Shown piece by piece: positions 23,808-35,800 of a DNA stretch of 64,000 nucleotides (positions are counted from its first letter, which is position 1; each line of letters opens with the position of its first letter). Source of the stretch: Amblyomma americanum (lineage: Eukaryota; Arthropoda; Arachnida; Ixodida; Ixodidae); NCBI RefSeq assembly GCF_052857255.1, contig NC_135498.1, positions 162,030,124-162,094,123 on the forward strand, read 5' to 3'. Position numbers and translations under genes: made by a program. The notes below the pieces were generated by a model. The model saw only the letters and a program-made list of their open reading frames with translations. It had not been told where the DNA came from and searched no databases.

Positions 23808-23818
23808 TCTTAGATGAG

Positions 23819-24708
23819 GCGTCATGTGGCCCGTTGCAGTTGGAACACTTAAGCACTTGTGCATTACAGGACTCCGCGCTGTGAGCCCTGGCACATCGAA
23901 AGCACACTCTCGTGTTGTCGCAGACCCCGCTCACATGACCCGGTTTCAAACATTTGTGGCATTGAATGGGTTTTGGAATAAATGGCCGCACGGCATGACG
24001 AAAATGGCCCACCTTCACGTGTGAAGGAAGGCTGTCGCCTTGGAGCAAAATCATCACACAGCGGGAATTGCCCAGAAGTGATACACGTAGAATTACGGTG
24101 CCTTTGTTTGCCGGCCTCACGATTATGAGCAAATCATCTCGCGTAATAGCCTCGTCGACATAATAGATTACGCCGGAAGATGACTCATCCCCGCCGAGGA
24201 GGATAACAGTACGTACGGATAAACCGCCGAGCTGAGTTATGGCCCGCAGTGGTTCCAGAGCAGCCGCATTGTTGACATCAACAGCTAAAATGTTTCGCGC
24301 ATTCACTCGAACGTCTTTGATTTCGTTAGGCACGAGGGTCTCGAGCTCTACAGAGACGACTTGCCTGTCAAGCCGCCTCATTTTGTCGGTTGGCTGCACA
24401 GCAAGGACGAAGATAGTGTGTGCCGGTGTGTTGCCACTTGTTTTTACAGAGGACTCACTGGATGACGATCCGGTTCTTAGAAGTCTTCTCTTGGTGTTAC
24501 TGCTGAGGTAAGTCTCAAAGCCGTCCTCACTGCTGGTCTCGTTGATGTACTCGATGGTGTCATCGCTGTCGGGGTCGCTCGGACGACTGCATCGCTTCCT
24601 CGACGAGCTCGAGGAGGAGGCCGCCAGGCCATTAGGTTGCACAGGAGGGTTCAGATTCATCGCCGTCTGACGGTGGACGGCATTCCCGCAGTGTACACGC
24701 AAAAACAC
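23819..24708 (-). pseudogene. LINE-A ORF1 (gag-like, three CCHC knuckles)
   Basis: The minus-strand frame opens at 24708 and stays open for some 296 codons until the insertion at 23818. It holds an acidic Ser-rich N-terminus (RKRCSRPSDPDSDDTIEYIN) and an RRM-like middle (FVLAVQPTDKMRRLDRQVVS, then VRTVILLGGDESSSGVIYYV). Three tandem zinc knuckles follow (CHKCLKPGHVSGVC, CFRCARAHSAESC, CSNCNGPHDASS) around 23830-23960. This is the standard ORF1 of I-type LINEs and binds the element RNA. The remaining part continues at 16087. No stop is visible in this half, which is the best-preserved LINE piece in the window. Confidence 0.85.
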
Positions 24709-24856
24709 CGAAAAAAGCTGGAGACTGACTGAAAGCGTTTCACAACGATCTGGTTAGAGGAATCTTTTGCGGATGGGTCGGAGCTGGCGTAAGAGTCTCG
24801 CACGTCGGACATCTCGTCGAAGAAAGCAATCGTCGTTCCTCTGTTAGTGTGCCAGT

Positions 24857-25215
24857 TTTAGCTGAAGTTAGTTAGCCGTACTTCGGTTTGGCCATTGCAG
24901 AGATGTGCGATGCTGATTCCTCGGTCTAGAAGCAACTGCACATTCCCTTCAATGATAGCTTGAGTGTTTTTGGCATTCCTTGCGCCAACGGTAACGATGA
25001 CGCTTGAACGGGGTGGGACGATCACTTCGTCTTCCAGGACACTCACGGCAACTTAATTTCAAAGAGTTTTGACCGAAGTGATGGTCTCGTGCGCCGAAAG
25101 CGTGATCAGCTTGGATCGCAGGTCGATGATCGCGTCATTCTCATTAAGGAAATCCAAGCCCAAGATCAATTACCACGAACATTGTCGTAGCACAACGGAG
25201 TTCGCAACATAGGTC
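24857..25215 (-). pseudogene. Gypsy-I protease end and protease-RT linker
   Basis: From 25215 the minus strand gives LGLDFLNENDAIIDLRSKLI (one frame), the second protease box of gypsy elements. After a stop comes the linker EVIVPPRSSVIVTVGARNAK and AIIEGNVQLLLDRGISIA, ending QTEVRLTNFS near 24862. The next block in such elements is the RT entry, found at 10430-10540, so the LINE-A insertion separates the two. One in-frame stop and frame changes are present. Confidence 0.75.
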
Positions 25216-25269
25216 GCATCTCGCGTGGTGCATCGTGCTGATGGTGAAATATTCACTTTCATCTAAGAT

Positions 25270-25503
25270 TGATTTGTTTCACGGGGATATAACGTCCCAA
25301 AGCGACTCAGGCTATGAGAGACACCGTAGTGAAGGGCTCCTGGAATTTCCACCACCTGGGGTTCTTTAACGTGCACTGACATCGAACAGTACACAGACCT
25401 CTAGAATTTCGCCTCCATTGAAATTCGACCGCCGCGGCCGGGATCGAACCAGCGTCTTACGGGCCAGCAGCCGAGCGCCGTAACCACTCAGCCACCGCGG
25501 CGG
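25270..25503 (-). mobile_element. tRNA-derived SINE
   Basis: Full-length copy of the local SINE family, antisense on the plus strand. Its tRNA-like head (CCACCGCGGCGGC and the complement of GGTTCGATCCCGG) is at the right, near 25440-25503. The body has ACGTGCACTGACATCGAACA, and the tail ACGTCCCAAAGCGACTCAGG is at the left. It lies upstream of the Gypsy-I protease piece, probably inserted into the same old element. Confidence 0.85.
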
Positions 25504-25989
25504 CTTCTTTCACTTAAGAGGAATTATAATTACAGCAACAATAAAACAGTTGCCAATGTGTTAATGTTGCGTTCAGGCATGAGCTGCCTATGTAAATGTC
25601 AAGCAACCGTGCGCGTAACTGCGACAAAATTCGGTGCACGCGTTGCGTGTGAACGCACTGACCGAAAATAGCACTGCTGCGTCACCGACAAGGCCGACTA
25701 TTTTCTGTCCAGTCACAGCATTTGAAACGGCCCTAAGAAAGGGAGACTTGGGCTCGACGGTTCTATTGGAAGACTCATGCGTCGAAGTTTTTTTGTATGG
25801 CGTGCGCGTCTTGAATTCTGTGGCGGTTTTTGGCGCGTTGCCTACGAGGCCAGGAAAGAGTTGCGCTTTGAGTTCTTATATCAAAAGCCTTACTTTCTTT
25901 TCCTCCGTCATCGCCACTGCCTCATTTGGCTGCTAGATGCGTGGTTCCGGTTGTATCTGGGCCATCTCTTTCTAGACGACGCTCGTGAA

Positions 25990-26270
25990 CATCTTCACTA
26001 GCTCCCACTTGAAGGTCTCAGTGCTCAGTGGACCGTCCTGGGAGATGACGGCTGTTCCAGGTTGCTGTTCGGTCTGGCCGGTTTCACTGGGTTTGCCAGT
26101 ATTTGTCCCTGCAGAAGTGACGTAGTGGTGACGACCGTTGGGAAGTCAGGAAGAGGGCGAATGGTTTCTAAACAAAACAATTTATTGGTCCGTTTTGGGC
26201 CCCCAAAGAACTCATCTCGCGGCGTTCTTGATAGCAATACACGTGCTTAGCGGTCGTCGCGGAAAAAAAT
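25990..26270 (-). repeat. Candidate Gypsy-I 5' LTR end and leader
   Basis: On the minus strand there is AATAAATTGTTTTGTTTAG followed by a pyrimidine-rich CTCTTCCTGAC stretch and a short leader. The leader leads into a possible gag start with the wording EQPSSPRT and KWELVKMFTSVV (about 25940-26060). It resembles 1538-1700 only in short blocks. It would be the upstream LTR of the oldest gypsy element. The assignment rests on position and weak similarity. Confidence 0.35.
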
Positions 26271-27404
26271 TACCGCCGCTCTCCGCGGTGCTCAGTTTAC
26301 AGCCGACGAAGAGCTTTCGAGAAAAGGCAAGGAAATCGCATCCCACAACCTCTAAAGGTGTAGAACCAATTTCAGTTTGCTATAAAATTTCCAGATAAAT
26401 CTGGCAGCATCTCTCGGCAGTAGGAAAGCGATAAAGCAGCGAGACGGCTCCTTCAGTATGAAGAAAAATGAAATCTTTGCGGCAAGGTCAAGAACGTAAG
26501 ATTGGCTAAAAGTATTAGAGGTGCTGCAGTGATTCTGCGGAACGCATAAATAATATTTGTACCCTTTTCACTGCCTTAGAAAAAGTGGCCATATTTTGGG
26601 TGGTTTTCTTTTAATATTTTACACCCAAGAAATATCACGATCAATGTTTAATGCGTTATTACTCTTGATATTACGAGCTTCGTCAATTATTGTTCTTACC
26701 ATATTTTATTGCGGAACAAAACTTATGGCATAATATTTGAACAAAATATGTAAAAATAAACTTGCATCTAAGCTAAAAATAAAAAAAAGTAATTACTAAT
26801 TGATACCCACTCGAGTTGACCAAGCTAAATTATTTACAAGCATGCAAAAACATACGACTGTGTAATAGTAAATACTTAAAAAATAAACATAGTTCGAGGT
26901 GCTACAATTTTCTGCCTAGAAAACAATCGAATCGCTTCCGGGCCTTACTTATGCAGGCAATTGGGCGAAAAAGCCGGCCGAGTCCTATGCTTCACAGGCA
27001 TTATCTAATCCTGCCGAAATATTGTGACAACCTTACGAACGGGACCAAAGCATCGGTAATGTCAATATTCTTTTCAACGCAACCATTGAGTCAAAAAAGG
27101 CCCGAATAAGAAAACAACCCAGGTGCTGCCATCGATGCTTCGAGCTGATTGCTGGGGTCCTCTTCGCAGTCCGATCTAAAGTCGGATGATCCTCACAGTC
27201 ACTGCTTTCCAGCTCGTGTGCAAACTGGACACAGCCTAATATCAGATTTGTCTCTTGTCAGGGCATGTCCCACGCTAGCCGCGGCGGACATTCTCTGCGT
27301 CTATAGACGCAGCAGAGAGTATACTCTCAACACACAGCAGAGAGTATACTCTCTGCTGTTTCAACAAGCGTTTCAAAAATGAGCTAAGGCAGCGATCGAA
27401 TATC
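26271..27404. other. AT-rich stretch, no gene seen
   Basis: Over a kilobase of mostly AT-rich DNA. Open frames are short and share no motif with any family I know. The only structured item is a palindrome at 27310-27359, listed separately. Confidence 0.6.
27310..27359. repeat. Perfect 26-bp palindrome next to a partial copy
   Basis: 27334-27359 is a perfect inverted repeat whose half-site is ACAGCAGAGAGTA. Just to the left, 27310-27328 repeats CAGCAGAGAGTATACTCTC before diverging. The two copies are 24 bases apart. It could be a protein-binding site or a cruciform, and nothing around it decides. Confidence 0.9.
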
Positions 27405-27735
27405 GATCGTTAGTACAACTAACATAGGTCGCTGTTCGAATCCCTACCTCAAGCTAGAGACGTACTAGCTTAACTATAAATTTATCTTGCACGGAACGCG
27501 AAAACGTATGCTACCACCCCGAATACTGCGCAATAAACGCCCAAATGGTTGAGCCACAGTGCTCATGTGAAGACTCGTAAAGACGTGGAATGGGCGGTAC
27601 ATAGGTTGCCAGTTCGAATCCTTGCCGCGAGCTAGGCTCTAACTTAACTAGCAAGTTTATGCTGCCCGAAAGTTGAATTGTATGACACCATACGGAATAT
27701 TCTGCGGCAAACGGTTGACACACAGATTTTATACG
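27405..27735. repeat. Diverged tandem duplication, unit about 180 bp
   Basis: 27420-27530 and 27600-27712 share ordered blocks: ACATAGGT, GTTCGAATCC, CGAGCTAG or CAAGCTAG, CTTAACTA, then TTTAT and a CCGAATA or CGGAATA ending. GTTCGAATCC matches a pol III B-box core, so the unit may derive from a tRNA-like SINE. No A box is obvious. Substitutions are frequent, so the duplication is old. Confidence 0.55.
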
Positions 27736-28016
27736 AATGTAAGGACTAAGTGCCCCACGCATGGCGCTGCCGCCTGTTATTCTAATGTACTATGTAACCA
27801 CCTCGGTTAGCATGGCAACCACTGGTTGACGATTTGCGTTATAACGCATACCGCTAGGACCCGAAATGCGAGAAGTATAGCTTAACGCTCTAAACATCCC
27901 GCCACTCGGGAAAGGAAAACGAGCTAAAAAGAAAGTTAAACTCTAGTTTTCCAGCACCGAGTCTGATTGCGCAGCGTCTTCACGAATGGCTTCGAAACGT
28001 TTAAAATTTGCTTTGG

Positions 28017-28253
28017 ATTGGTTTGGTTTATGGTGGTTTAACATCCCAAAGTGACTCAGGCTATGAGGGACGCCGTAGTGATAGACTCCGGAAATTTCGA
28101 CCACCTGCGGTTCCTTAACGTGCACTGGCATCGCACAGCACACGGGCATATAGAATTTCGCCTCCATCGAAATTCGACCGCCGCGGCCGGGATCGAACCC
28201 GCGTCTTTCGGGCCGGCAGCCGAGCGCCGTAACCACTGAGCCACCGCGGCGGC
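28017..28253 (-). mobile_element. tRNA-derived SINE with 13-bp target duplication
   Basis: Full-length SINE, head at the right end (CCACCGCGGCGGC, with the complement of GGGTTCGATCCCGG near 28190) and tail at the left (GGTTTGGTTTATGGTGG). It is flanked by AAATTTGCTTTGG at 28004-28016 and 28256-28268. The direct repeat is perfect, so this is one of the younger copies here. Small frames across it on either strand are not genes. Confidence 0.95.
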
Positions 28254-28439
28254 TGAAATTTGCTTTGGGTTTCATCGTTAGCGAACTAAAGATAGGCATA
28301 GGGTGCGGTAGGGAAAGGCTTCGGCTTTAAGAGCGCTACCTTTTGCAAATATGCCAGTAGCACGGTCTGGTGTATGTGGGATAATCTTTGTATAGGGCGC
28401 AGGTTTATTTTCTATTTGTTTCCTTGTTAACTTCTCGAT

Positions 28440-29060
28440 AGTGTTTTGCGCAAGTGCAGAGTCAGTGTTGAATGGTTTATTTGCGTGCGCCGTCCGAAGG
28501 CAAAAACACAGCTATGAACCAAGCCCTTCCTCGGTGTTCATCTGTGTGCTTTCCGCCGCTTTTGTTCCCGCTATCACGTACCGCGGCGCCCAAGTCCTCA
28601 CCCCTACGCAGCATTTCGCAACTGCGCAGACCGGCGCGACGGCGAAAGTGTCATTGCGTTGGGAACCTGCTGCGGGTACAGGTGCCTCCCGAAACACTTA
28701 CTTAACGTAGCAGTCAACGACGGCTAGTGCAAGTTGAATAGCCGCACAAAGCAAGCCCCTCCGATATAACAACTTCGAAGGTATGGCTCCTCACCGTTTA
28801 TTTAAGCCAGCTGTGTGTTATTTTTTTAAATTTCCGTTTGTCGCGCGGAAATCCGCTTTGCGTGAGCAGTCGCACTACGAGGCACGTCCCCGGATGTCTG
28901 GCCCGCTGCTTCATATTCACGCAGGTGCACCCCCCGCGCAGGCATGCTGGCGTCGTCAGCGTTAAAACACCTGTATGCTTGGGGCGAGAGGCCGTGTTTA
29001 CACGTGTTGCAGCGGGCGTATCACAGGACAGCAGTTGACTTTCGGAGCTCCAGTGGCAGT
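28440..29060. other. CpG-rich stretch, possible promoter or 5' exon
   Basis: Between two AT-rich areas this block is visibly richer in G+C and CpG, for example CGTACCGCGGCGCCC at 28578-28592 and CAGACCGGCGCGACGGC near 28627. Several short frames are open, none with a motif. It lies about 4 kb upstream of the transporter gene and might hold its untranslated first exon. That is speculation based on position and composition. Confidence 0.25.
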
Positions 29061-32000
29061 CTTAGTTTCGTGCTTTGTCAGTCTTCGCCAGTAAATGCAC
29101 GAAGGCTTTTCTATTTGCTTCAGGCGGCGTTCCAAACTGAAAAACGTAAGTTTTTTCCCCTTGCACTGTTGCGAATTTCACGCGTATTCCGCGGCGTGTT
29201 TTGTGACCGCAGGAGTGAGCGACAATTCAATTCAATTCAGGTGAGCGACAGCGCACCTATTGCTTGTTGACGAACCGATTGATGCACTGCATTGAAATAT
29301 TCTTATTTCTGGGTATCAAACTCGCGAACACATAGGAGATCACGAGAGCAAGTGAACATCAATGATGTGGCGGTAATTGAAGTGACGTCGCTAGTCAAAT
29401 TCGGCACTGACAGCGGCAGCAGCTCTAGCCCCCAGATACATCTTTCTGATCGTGGGGCTTCAGATCAAGTCTGTACGTCTTCCGGCTTACAGGCTGAAGC
29501 TGAAGTGAAGAGATCATGGAAGCGATGGCAGAACTGCTTGGCAGTGCTATCTGCTGGTGCGTGCTTGTGTAGATATGCGCAGCGCACCCTTATTATTGTG
29601 CTGGCGTGTTCGCCCTGACATTTCAGTTAGACACGGCTTTTTCGAGACAGAAGCCGCCAAGGGCCGCTCTTCGCTTCCGCGGTGGCATACTGTCTCGGCA
29701 AGCGAGTCACTGAGCGAGCCATTTAACGAGCAATCTCTTTCGTAAACCGCTTTCACAGCACAACTTCGTGGGTTAGTTCGCCGTGCTCTCTAAAACAATG
29801 CCCTGCTTCGAATCAACGGTGGTTGTTCCCACTTGTCCATGCTGCTGTGTGAATGTCATACCAGCTAATTTCTCCTGCCAAGCTGTGTATCCTATGACGG
29901 TCACCGCCTGCGCCAGTCAACGAAAGACGACCATTCCTTCAGGTCATCATGCAAGATGCTACATAGAGCTTAAAGGCATTCTTCGCTTAGCCTGCGTGCC
30001 AAGGTTTGCTGCGATAGACTTACGATAGAGATTTACTGAAAAAATGGCTGGTGCGCTCAGACTTCCTTGCTGAGGCAGCATGGCACCGCGAAAGTGAAGA
30101 GCGTCTCCTGCGGCTTTTCTGTCGAAAAAGCCAGAACTGATGGCAATGCGTGTGCGAACAGATCAACATATTAGTGAGCAAGCACAGCGCACACCCCGAC
30201 AACAAGCACTTCCCGTAAGATAGCGCCGACAATCAATCCAGTCATATTTTCCCGGCTTCCAAATTTAATCACGCCTGTACGTAACTTTTATACGTTTCTC
30301 AGGCAGTTTTTCATTCATCATGCTGCGTTTCTGTAGCTTTGAGTTCTTAACACGGCTCTTTGGTAACGACGTTTTAATCCCTGCTCTGTGCTCGCCTACT
30401 ACAATCAAATGCTCAATTTCCAAACGGGTCAGGGTCATTCTTTTCCTGGCTCGGGGCAGTGCAGAATTTCTGGGAAGCCCAATTTTCTCTCGTGCGGCTG
30501 CTTTTTTTTATGCCCATGAGTACCCAAGTCTTTTTGTGGCGAGTGCCGATAAACAGAGCCAGCCCTGGGCCTTGGTGTAACCGTGGTACGCGTAATTTTG
30601 TAGGTTTTTTGACATTCAGCAATCGCAGGGTTAGTGCATTCGGTGGCTGCACTTGCGGGCCCGATAGCTACTGCAATCTCCTGCGTTCTCCTAAGGGCGA
30701 TGGGCTTGGTGCCAGTCCACCATCGCCATATTCCAGCAGTTTCACCTGCCACCTACACGAGCTATCATCGGTTCCAAATTGTACACACATACACACACAC
30801 ACGCACACGCACAGACCCCGATTTTTTCTTCCATGGGATCGCACCCTGAACTGCCCTCTCGGACGAGGTTCATATTAGGAAGGTCGTGCAGTAGTAGGTG
30901 TGTACGAAACGTCAGCGCTAAACCAGCCGCCGCCTCCGCGTCACATTTATGACCACTGACAACTCTCGGCGGGCATTTTAGCTACGCCAAAACGTTGTTA
31001 AGCCGCTAATACTTTTTGTGAAAAGAATAAAAGGGGGAGAAAAACCGCACATAGCCAAAAAAAATCATGCGGTTAAAACCGGGAAAAAATTTTCTCATTT
31101 TATTAACTTATGGCGGAAAACTTCTAACTATACACTGCCACGAGGAAGACGTCACCTAAGGGCACACGTCTATCAAAACGCTGATCACATGCGCAAGGCA
31201 AAGGGTACGCCATTGACTGGAATAATAATCACATTTGATTTAGGAATGTTTTATATGCTAGCAAGCAACGAATAGCTACCAGGAGAAACAGCGAAAACTG
31301 TGCTGTCCACGTCCCCTCATCTGGCCGTCGCACGCACTCCTGATATGCGGGCTCAAACCAACCTACTTCATTCTCAACAAGGGAATTCTGTTGGTACTAA
31401 AACTTCAATGTTAGAGATATTCGTTTTGCGGCCAATATGTATTATTACTTATACCTGTCCTCTTGTCGAAGCTGTAGCAAGTATCCTGAGGCTTAACCCC
31501 TTCTCCTTCTTTACTCTGTGTGTGTACGGTTCCCCCGACAGGCAGTATTCTGTCAGATTTTCGATCAAATCTATTTTTTTACATCAACATATACAGCACC
31601 ACGGAAGGTAGCACAGGTCCCCGGTAGCTTGTTTAGAAAACACACACTACAACAGTGACAGCTGACGCAGTGGGAAACGACGCGCATTGCACGAACGTGA
31701 CACACACAAGCTCCTCGTCCATGTGCAGGCTAAATACAAATATAACCGAGCACTCTTCGGCGGTTAAACGTTTACCACGCTTTGTGCAAAAGAAGTTTAA
31801 CGGTTGTTTCGGCTGAGAAGCGAGCGCAGCGGAGAGATTTCTCGCACATGTATCAAGTTCTGTATTGTATGGTCGCGACTGTGCGTGTCGTTTCCCTCTT
31901 AGCTAGTTGGTGCTGAAGCACGCGTGTTCGACTCGCCTAGACGTTTACGCTTCTAAAAAAATGTAGCCGCTGCCCTGCGTGGCCGCAATGCCATCAGATG

Positions 32001-32619
32001 CAGCTTCAAGACGATGAGATATCATGTTTTTAAATTCTGTCAAAAGCGTAGTGACCTTCTAATGATGGCGTGTTTTAAATAATGTTTTTTCAGTGCCTTT
32101 TATTTACACATATGCGCCTATACGGCGGAAAAATGCATTGCATCTGTCCTCCAAAAGTTGAGCGTTGCATGCGCTGCTTTCGCTTTTTTGGAAACGACGA
32201 TAACAAAATTCCTATTTTTCTTATTTTTTGTCATGATTTAGGATGCGCAACTTTTTTACAGGCTTTACATGGGTGCTTTCTTAATCCTAGCTGCTGAGGT
32301 GCTTTGGAGCGTAGACTTCCACGGTAGGCATAGATCGCGAGCTGTTTTGTAACTCGCTTGACGCATTTCGTCTTCCTAATTTCCTACTTTGTAGTTGTAA
32401 TGTGGTGCCTTCTAGATGCAGACATGTTACCCTGTTGACTGTCCTTTAGGCATTATTTTAGTACTGTTTAGCTGCATCACGACGTCACGTGCTATACGAA
32501 CTAACTTTGTGAATGCGTAACCACTTTTTAGTGGCTTTAGGTTCAGCGTATCAATACTCAGACAGCATACACAAGAAGCAGCAATGTTTAGGAATGCGCA
32601 CTATTAATTCTTACCGCAG
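29061..32619. other. Non-coding stretch, no gene seen
   Basis: No ORF with a recognisable motif on either strand. It contains a short CA-rich microsatellite (about 30782-30812), a small CAATT repeat at 29223-29240 and unremarkable sequence. It probably is the upstream region of the transporter gene. Confidence 0.6.
30782..30812. repeat. (CA)n microsatellite
   Basis: Short dinucleotide tract of the type ACACACATACACACACACAC, with a few CGCA variants. It is non-coding. Confidence 0.9.
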
Positions 32620-32636
32620 CCACACGAGGATTCCAA

Positions 32637-32808
32637 ATGGACCACGGTTGGACTGTGGCCGCTGCAGCCAGTCTGACAGCATTCTTCACCGTGACGATGA
32701 TGATGAACTCGGGATTCTTTTACGTGTCTTTCATGGAGGAGTTTGATGTCAACAGGGAGACTGCATCGTGGCCTGCCAGCGTCATGTCGGGCGTCTCACA
32801 CTCGTTCG
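32637..32808 (+). CDS. Transporter exon 1 (start, TM1)
   Basis: The ATG at 32637 stands in a good context (CCAAATGG). It codes [17 protein letters not shown] and the rest of TM1, then [17 protein letters not shown], which matches the conserved stretch after TM1 in this family. It ends at the donor TTCG-GTGAGA. An in-frame extension exists back to the AG at 32618-32619, so the true start may lie in an earlier exon. Confidence 0.85.
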
Positions 32809-35800
32809 GTGAGAAACACTCTATCTAATTAAGAACAAAATTCGGTCTAAGGTATGGTTGCCACATACCGAGGGGAATTATAACCTGCTGTTCACTCTCG
32901 AGTGAAAGCCAAACTTGAAAAGAAAAGAACGGCATAATGTTTCATTGATATCTCTTCTTTTGTGTGTACGTTGCTGTAGCTGCAGCTTACGACCAGGCAA
33001 AGTAAGTACACGTGCCTTTTAACGCACCGCAAGTTCCCTAAATCTTCCTTCTTCGGTCTTTTCTGCGTTTCCACTAATGTCTGGACGTACTTTGCGATAC
33101 GTATTACGTAACAATGACTTATGTATCATCGTTCGTAATGAAATCTTTGCCAACCAAAACCGCCTTGATAAGAACCCATTCAAGTACGCTGGTTTCACCG
33201 GTTCTGTCACGCAACTATTACCTAGCTTCGTAAATGCGGAATCGCGTTTTTGTCAACCTCTTTTTTAGCTTGCTCAGGTCCTGGCTGGCAATGCTCTTGA
33301 GTACGGTGGGAGAGACATGCAAGCGGCCTTTGCCCTACAGTGGTTGTAGTCAGGGCTGATGATGATGGCGATGATGATGACACTGGCAAGATGTTTAGAC
33401 AAAGGCAAAATTGAGATTAGCAACTCAAAAGTACACTTTAAGAGATTTTTTGGCCTTCCGGAAGTAAAGACGCCCATTTGTTTCTGGAGACGATGCTTGA
33501 TAAGAGAAAATAATACCTGCGGCTCGCGGCAGCCGCAGACGTGGCAAACGAGGTGCTTGTTGAGGCGAATACAGATCTCAGGGGAGGACCCATTGTATGT
33601 GAGTGCAGCGCAAAACGGGACAAGAGACAAAGACGCACACAACAGGAGCTCTGTAACAAATCGGAAATGGCCAGTGGGGGTCTTATTCGCTAATCGCGGG
33701 AGGACTTTTGGGCGACCAGTGAAGATTTCTGTGGGTGCAGGTCCGAGCGGCGATGCAAGCAACACAGGGAAAAGGATTTTGAGCGACGGCGCCGCTCTTC
33801 ACTTGCCACCGTCGTCTTCGCGTCCTCGCACTGTAGACTTCTGTAATCCAAGTTGGCGAGCGTAAAAGAATCTGATAAGGTTCTTTGTGAACAGGAGCAC
33901 ACAGGCCAAGACTGCTGCTTCAAGAAAGGTTTGGTTTGGTTTATCGGGGTATAACGTCCCAAATTAACTAAGGCTATGAGGGAATCCGTAGTGAAGTGCT
34001 CCAAAAATTAGGGCCCACTAGGTTTCTTTAAGATTAGAGGCCTCAGAGAAATAGCCAACTGAGAATGTGTATACAACGCCTTTCACAACATACCTGGCAT
34101 GAAGTAGCGTGGTGCTCGTAAGGGATACGCAGAATTTCGCTTCACAGGTTTAAGTATTTATTATATATTGTCTGGCAGGGAAGTGGCGAGGGAAGCCAAC
34201 GGCTCGTCATCGTAGCGGCACCGTGCACTCAACGTCGCCCTGCGCAGCATGGCCGTGCTTAGTGTAAAGATGAAACGATACACTCGTGACGGCAGCGAGC
34301 AGAGCCGGCAGGCATCAGCTGTGTCAGATCAGGTGCGAAACGAAAAGAAAAAGATGTTTAACTGCGCTACCTCTCTTTTTATATCTGTTAACTGCGGCAA
34401 GCAGCAGGGCAATATACGGAACGAAGTCTCTCGCCAGACTGCGAGCCGGAAAGTTGACTAACCCTGAGCCAGGTGCATTTCGCGGTTGCGAACCGCGAGA
34501 TCTCTCAATGTTTCGCAAACACTAGGCTTCGCTTTCACGCTGTGCGGATGGCTCTCGTTTCTGGCCTACTTGCGCAGTGTGACGGTTTTCAGCCGCTACT
34601 CTCTGAGAAATATTTCCTGTCGATTGTCACTGGATGACAACAGGATAGGTCATATGTAGGGTTTTAAACGCGCAACAAATAGTTGCACTGTTCTAGTGCA
34701 CGTTTCACATTACTCTAATCAGCAGTTTTTTTTAAAGACGGGTTAATCTGTGTTTGAGGGTACCGGAAGACAATTTTTGCACAGTGTGATCCACAGTGTC
34801 GCCGGGTACTCGACGGCGATAAAATGCGTGCAAACATTCCCCTGGCCTGGTGCTCGGCTTATCCGGGGACATGCTTGGAAATTGGGTTTTTGACCCAACC
34901 TTGAGTAAAGAGAGACGCCTTGTGTCATGGCCGTCTTTTGTCCATTGATGCCCTTGTGCCGTAGAAATATATCATCATCAAAATTATTGAACGAATATGC
35001 TTGCCCTACCGCCGTTCCTCACTTCGTGCACAGGTCTTCTCTTATCCTTCTGTCAACGGCGCCTGTCCGTCTTCCACATGGGACTGGCTGGCAGCATCTG
35101 CTTGTGGGCAGGCATACTGGGCGCTGTTTTCGCCCCGAATATGACCTGGATGACAGTGAAGATGGGTGCCGTGCATGGTGAGCTTCCAAGAATTTCAGAA
35201 GCGCACGCGATGTTCTCGTGGGAGCAAGAGAGTAGTAGTTTAAAATGGCGATGACACTCGTTGATGGTCGGCTTAAAATAGGCAGCGCGGCAAAGTAGAA
35301 ACCTCAAAAGAAAAAAAGACAGTAAACGAAGTCTATATACAATTTTTCGTTCTATTAGCTCTTCAAATAGTGATGCATTGCTTCGTTGATCGGTTTAAAA
35401 AAAATCCCACTTGATATAGGCGTGAACGAATTCAATGCCAACCTGTTTGAGAGGCTAAAGAATTTCAGCCAGTCTTAGTTCAGCGTTCCTCTGGGACTGA
35501 TAGACTGCGCCTAACCGCCCCCGCTGCTGGTCGGCTGCGCACTATCGCTTTGGGCAGCAAACACGCCATTACAATTTTGGTCGACCAGCAACCGCATGTC
35601 CACACAATGCAGCGTGGGGTGTCCAAGGAGTCATTATTGTTTGAGCCGAATTGAGGTATAATCCCCCATAATCTTGAACCTCACTCCAATTTAAGGGCAA
35701 TGAATATATTTAATGCAAATAATGGTGGCATTAAATTCTTGGCTCATGGAAATATTATACCTTGCGATCTGCTTACAAACTGACAAAGCAGATATTACCT

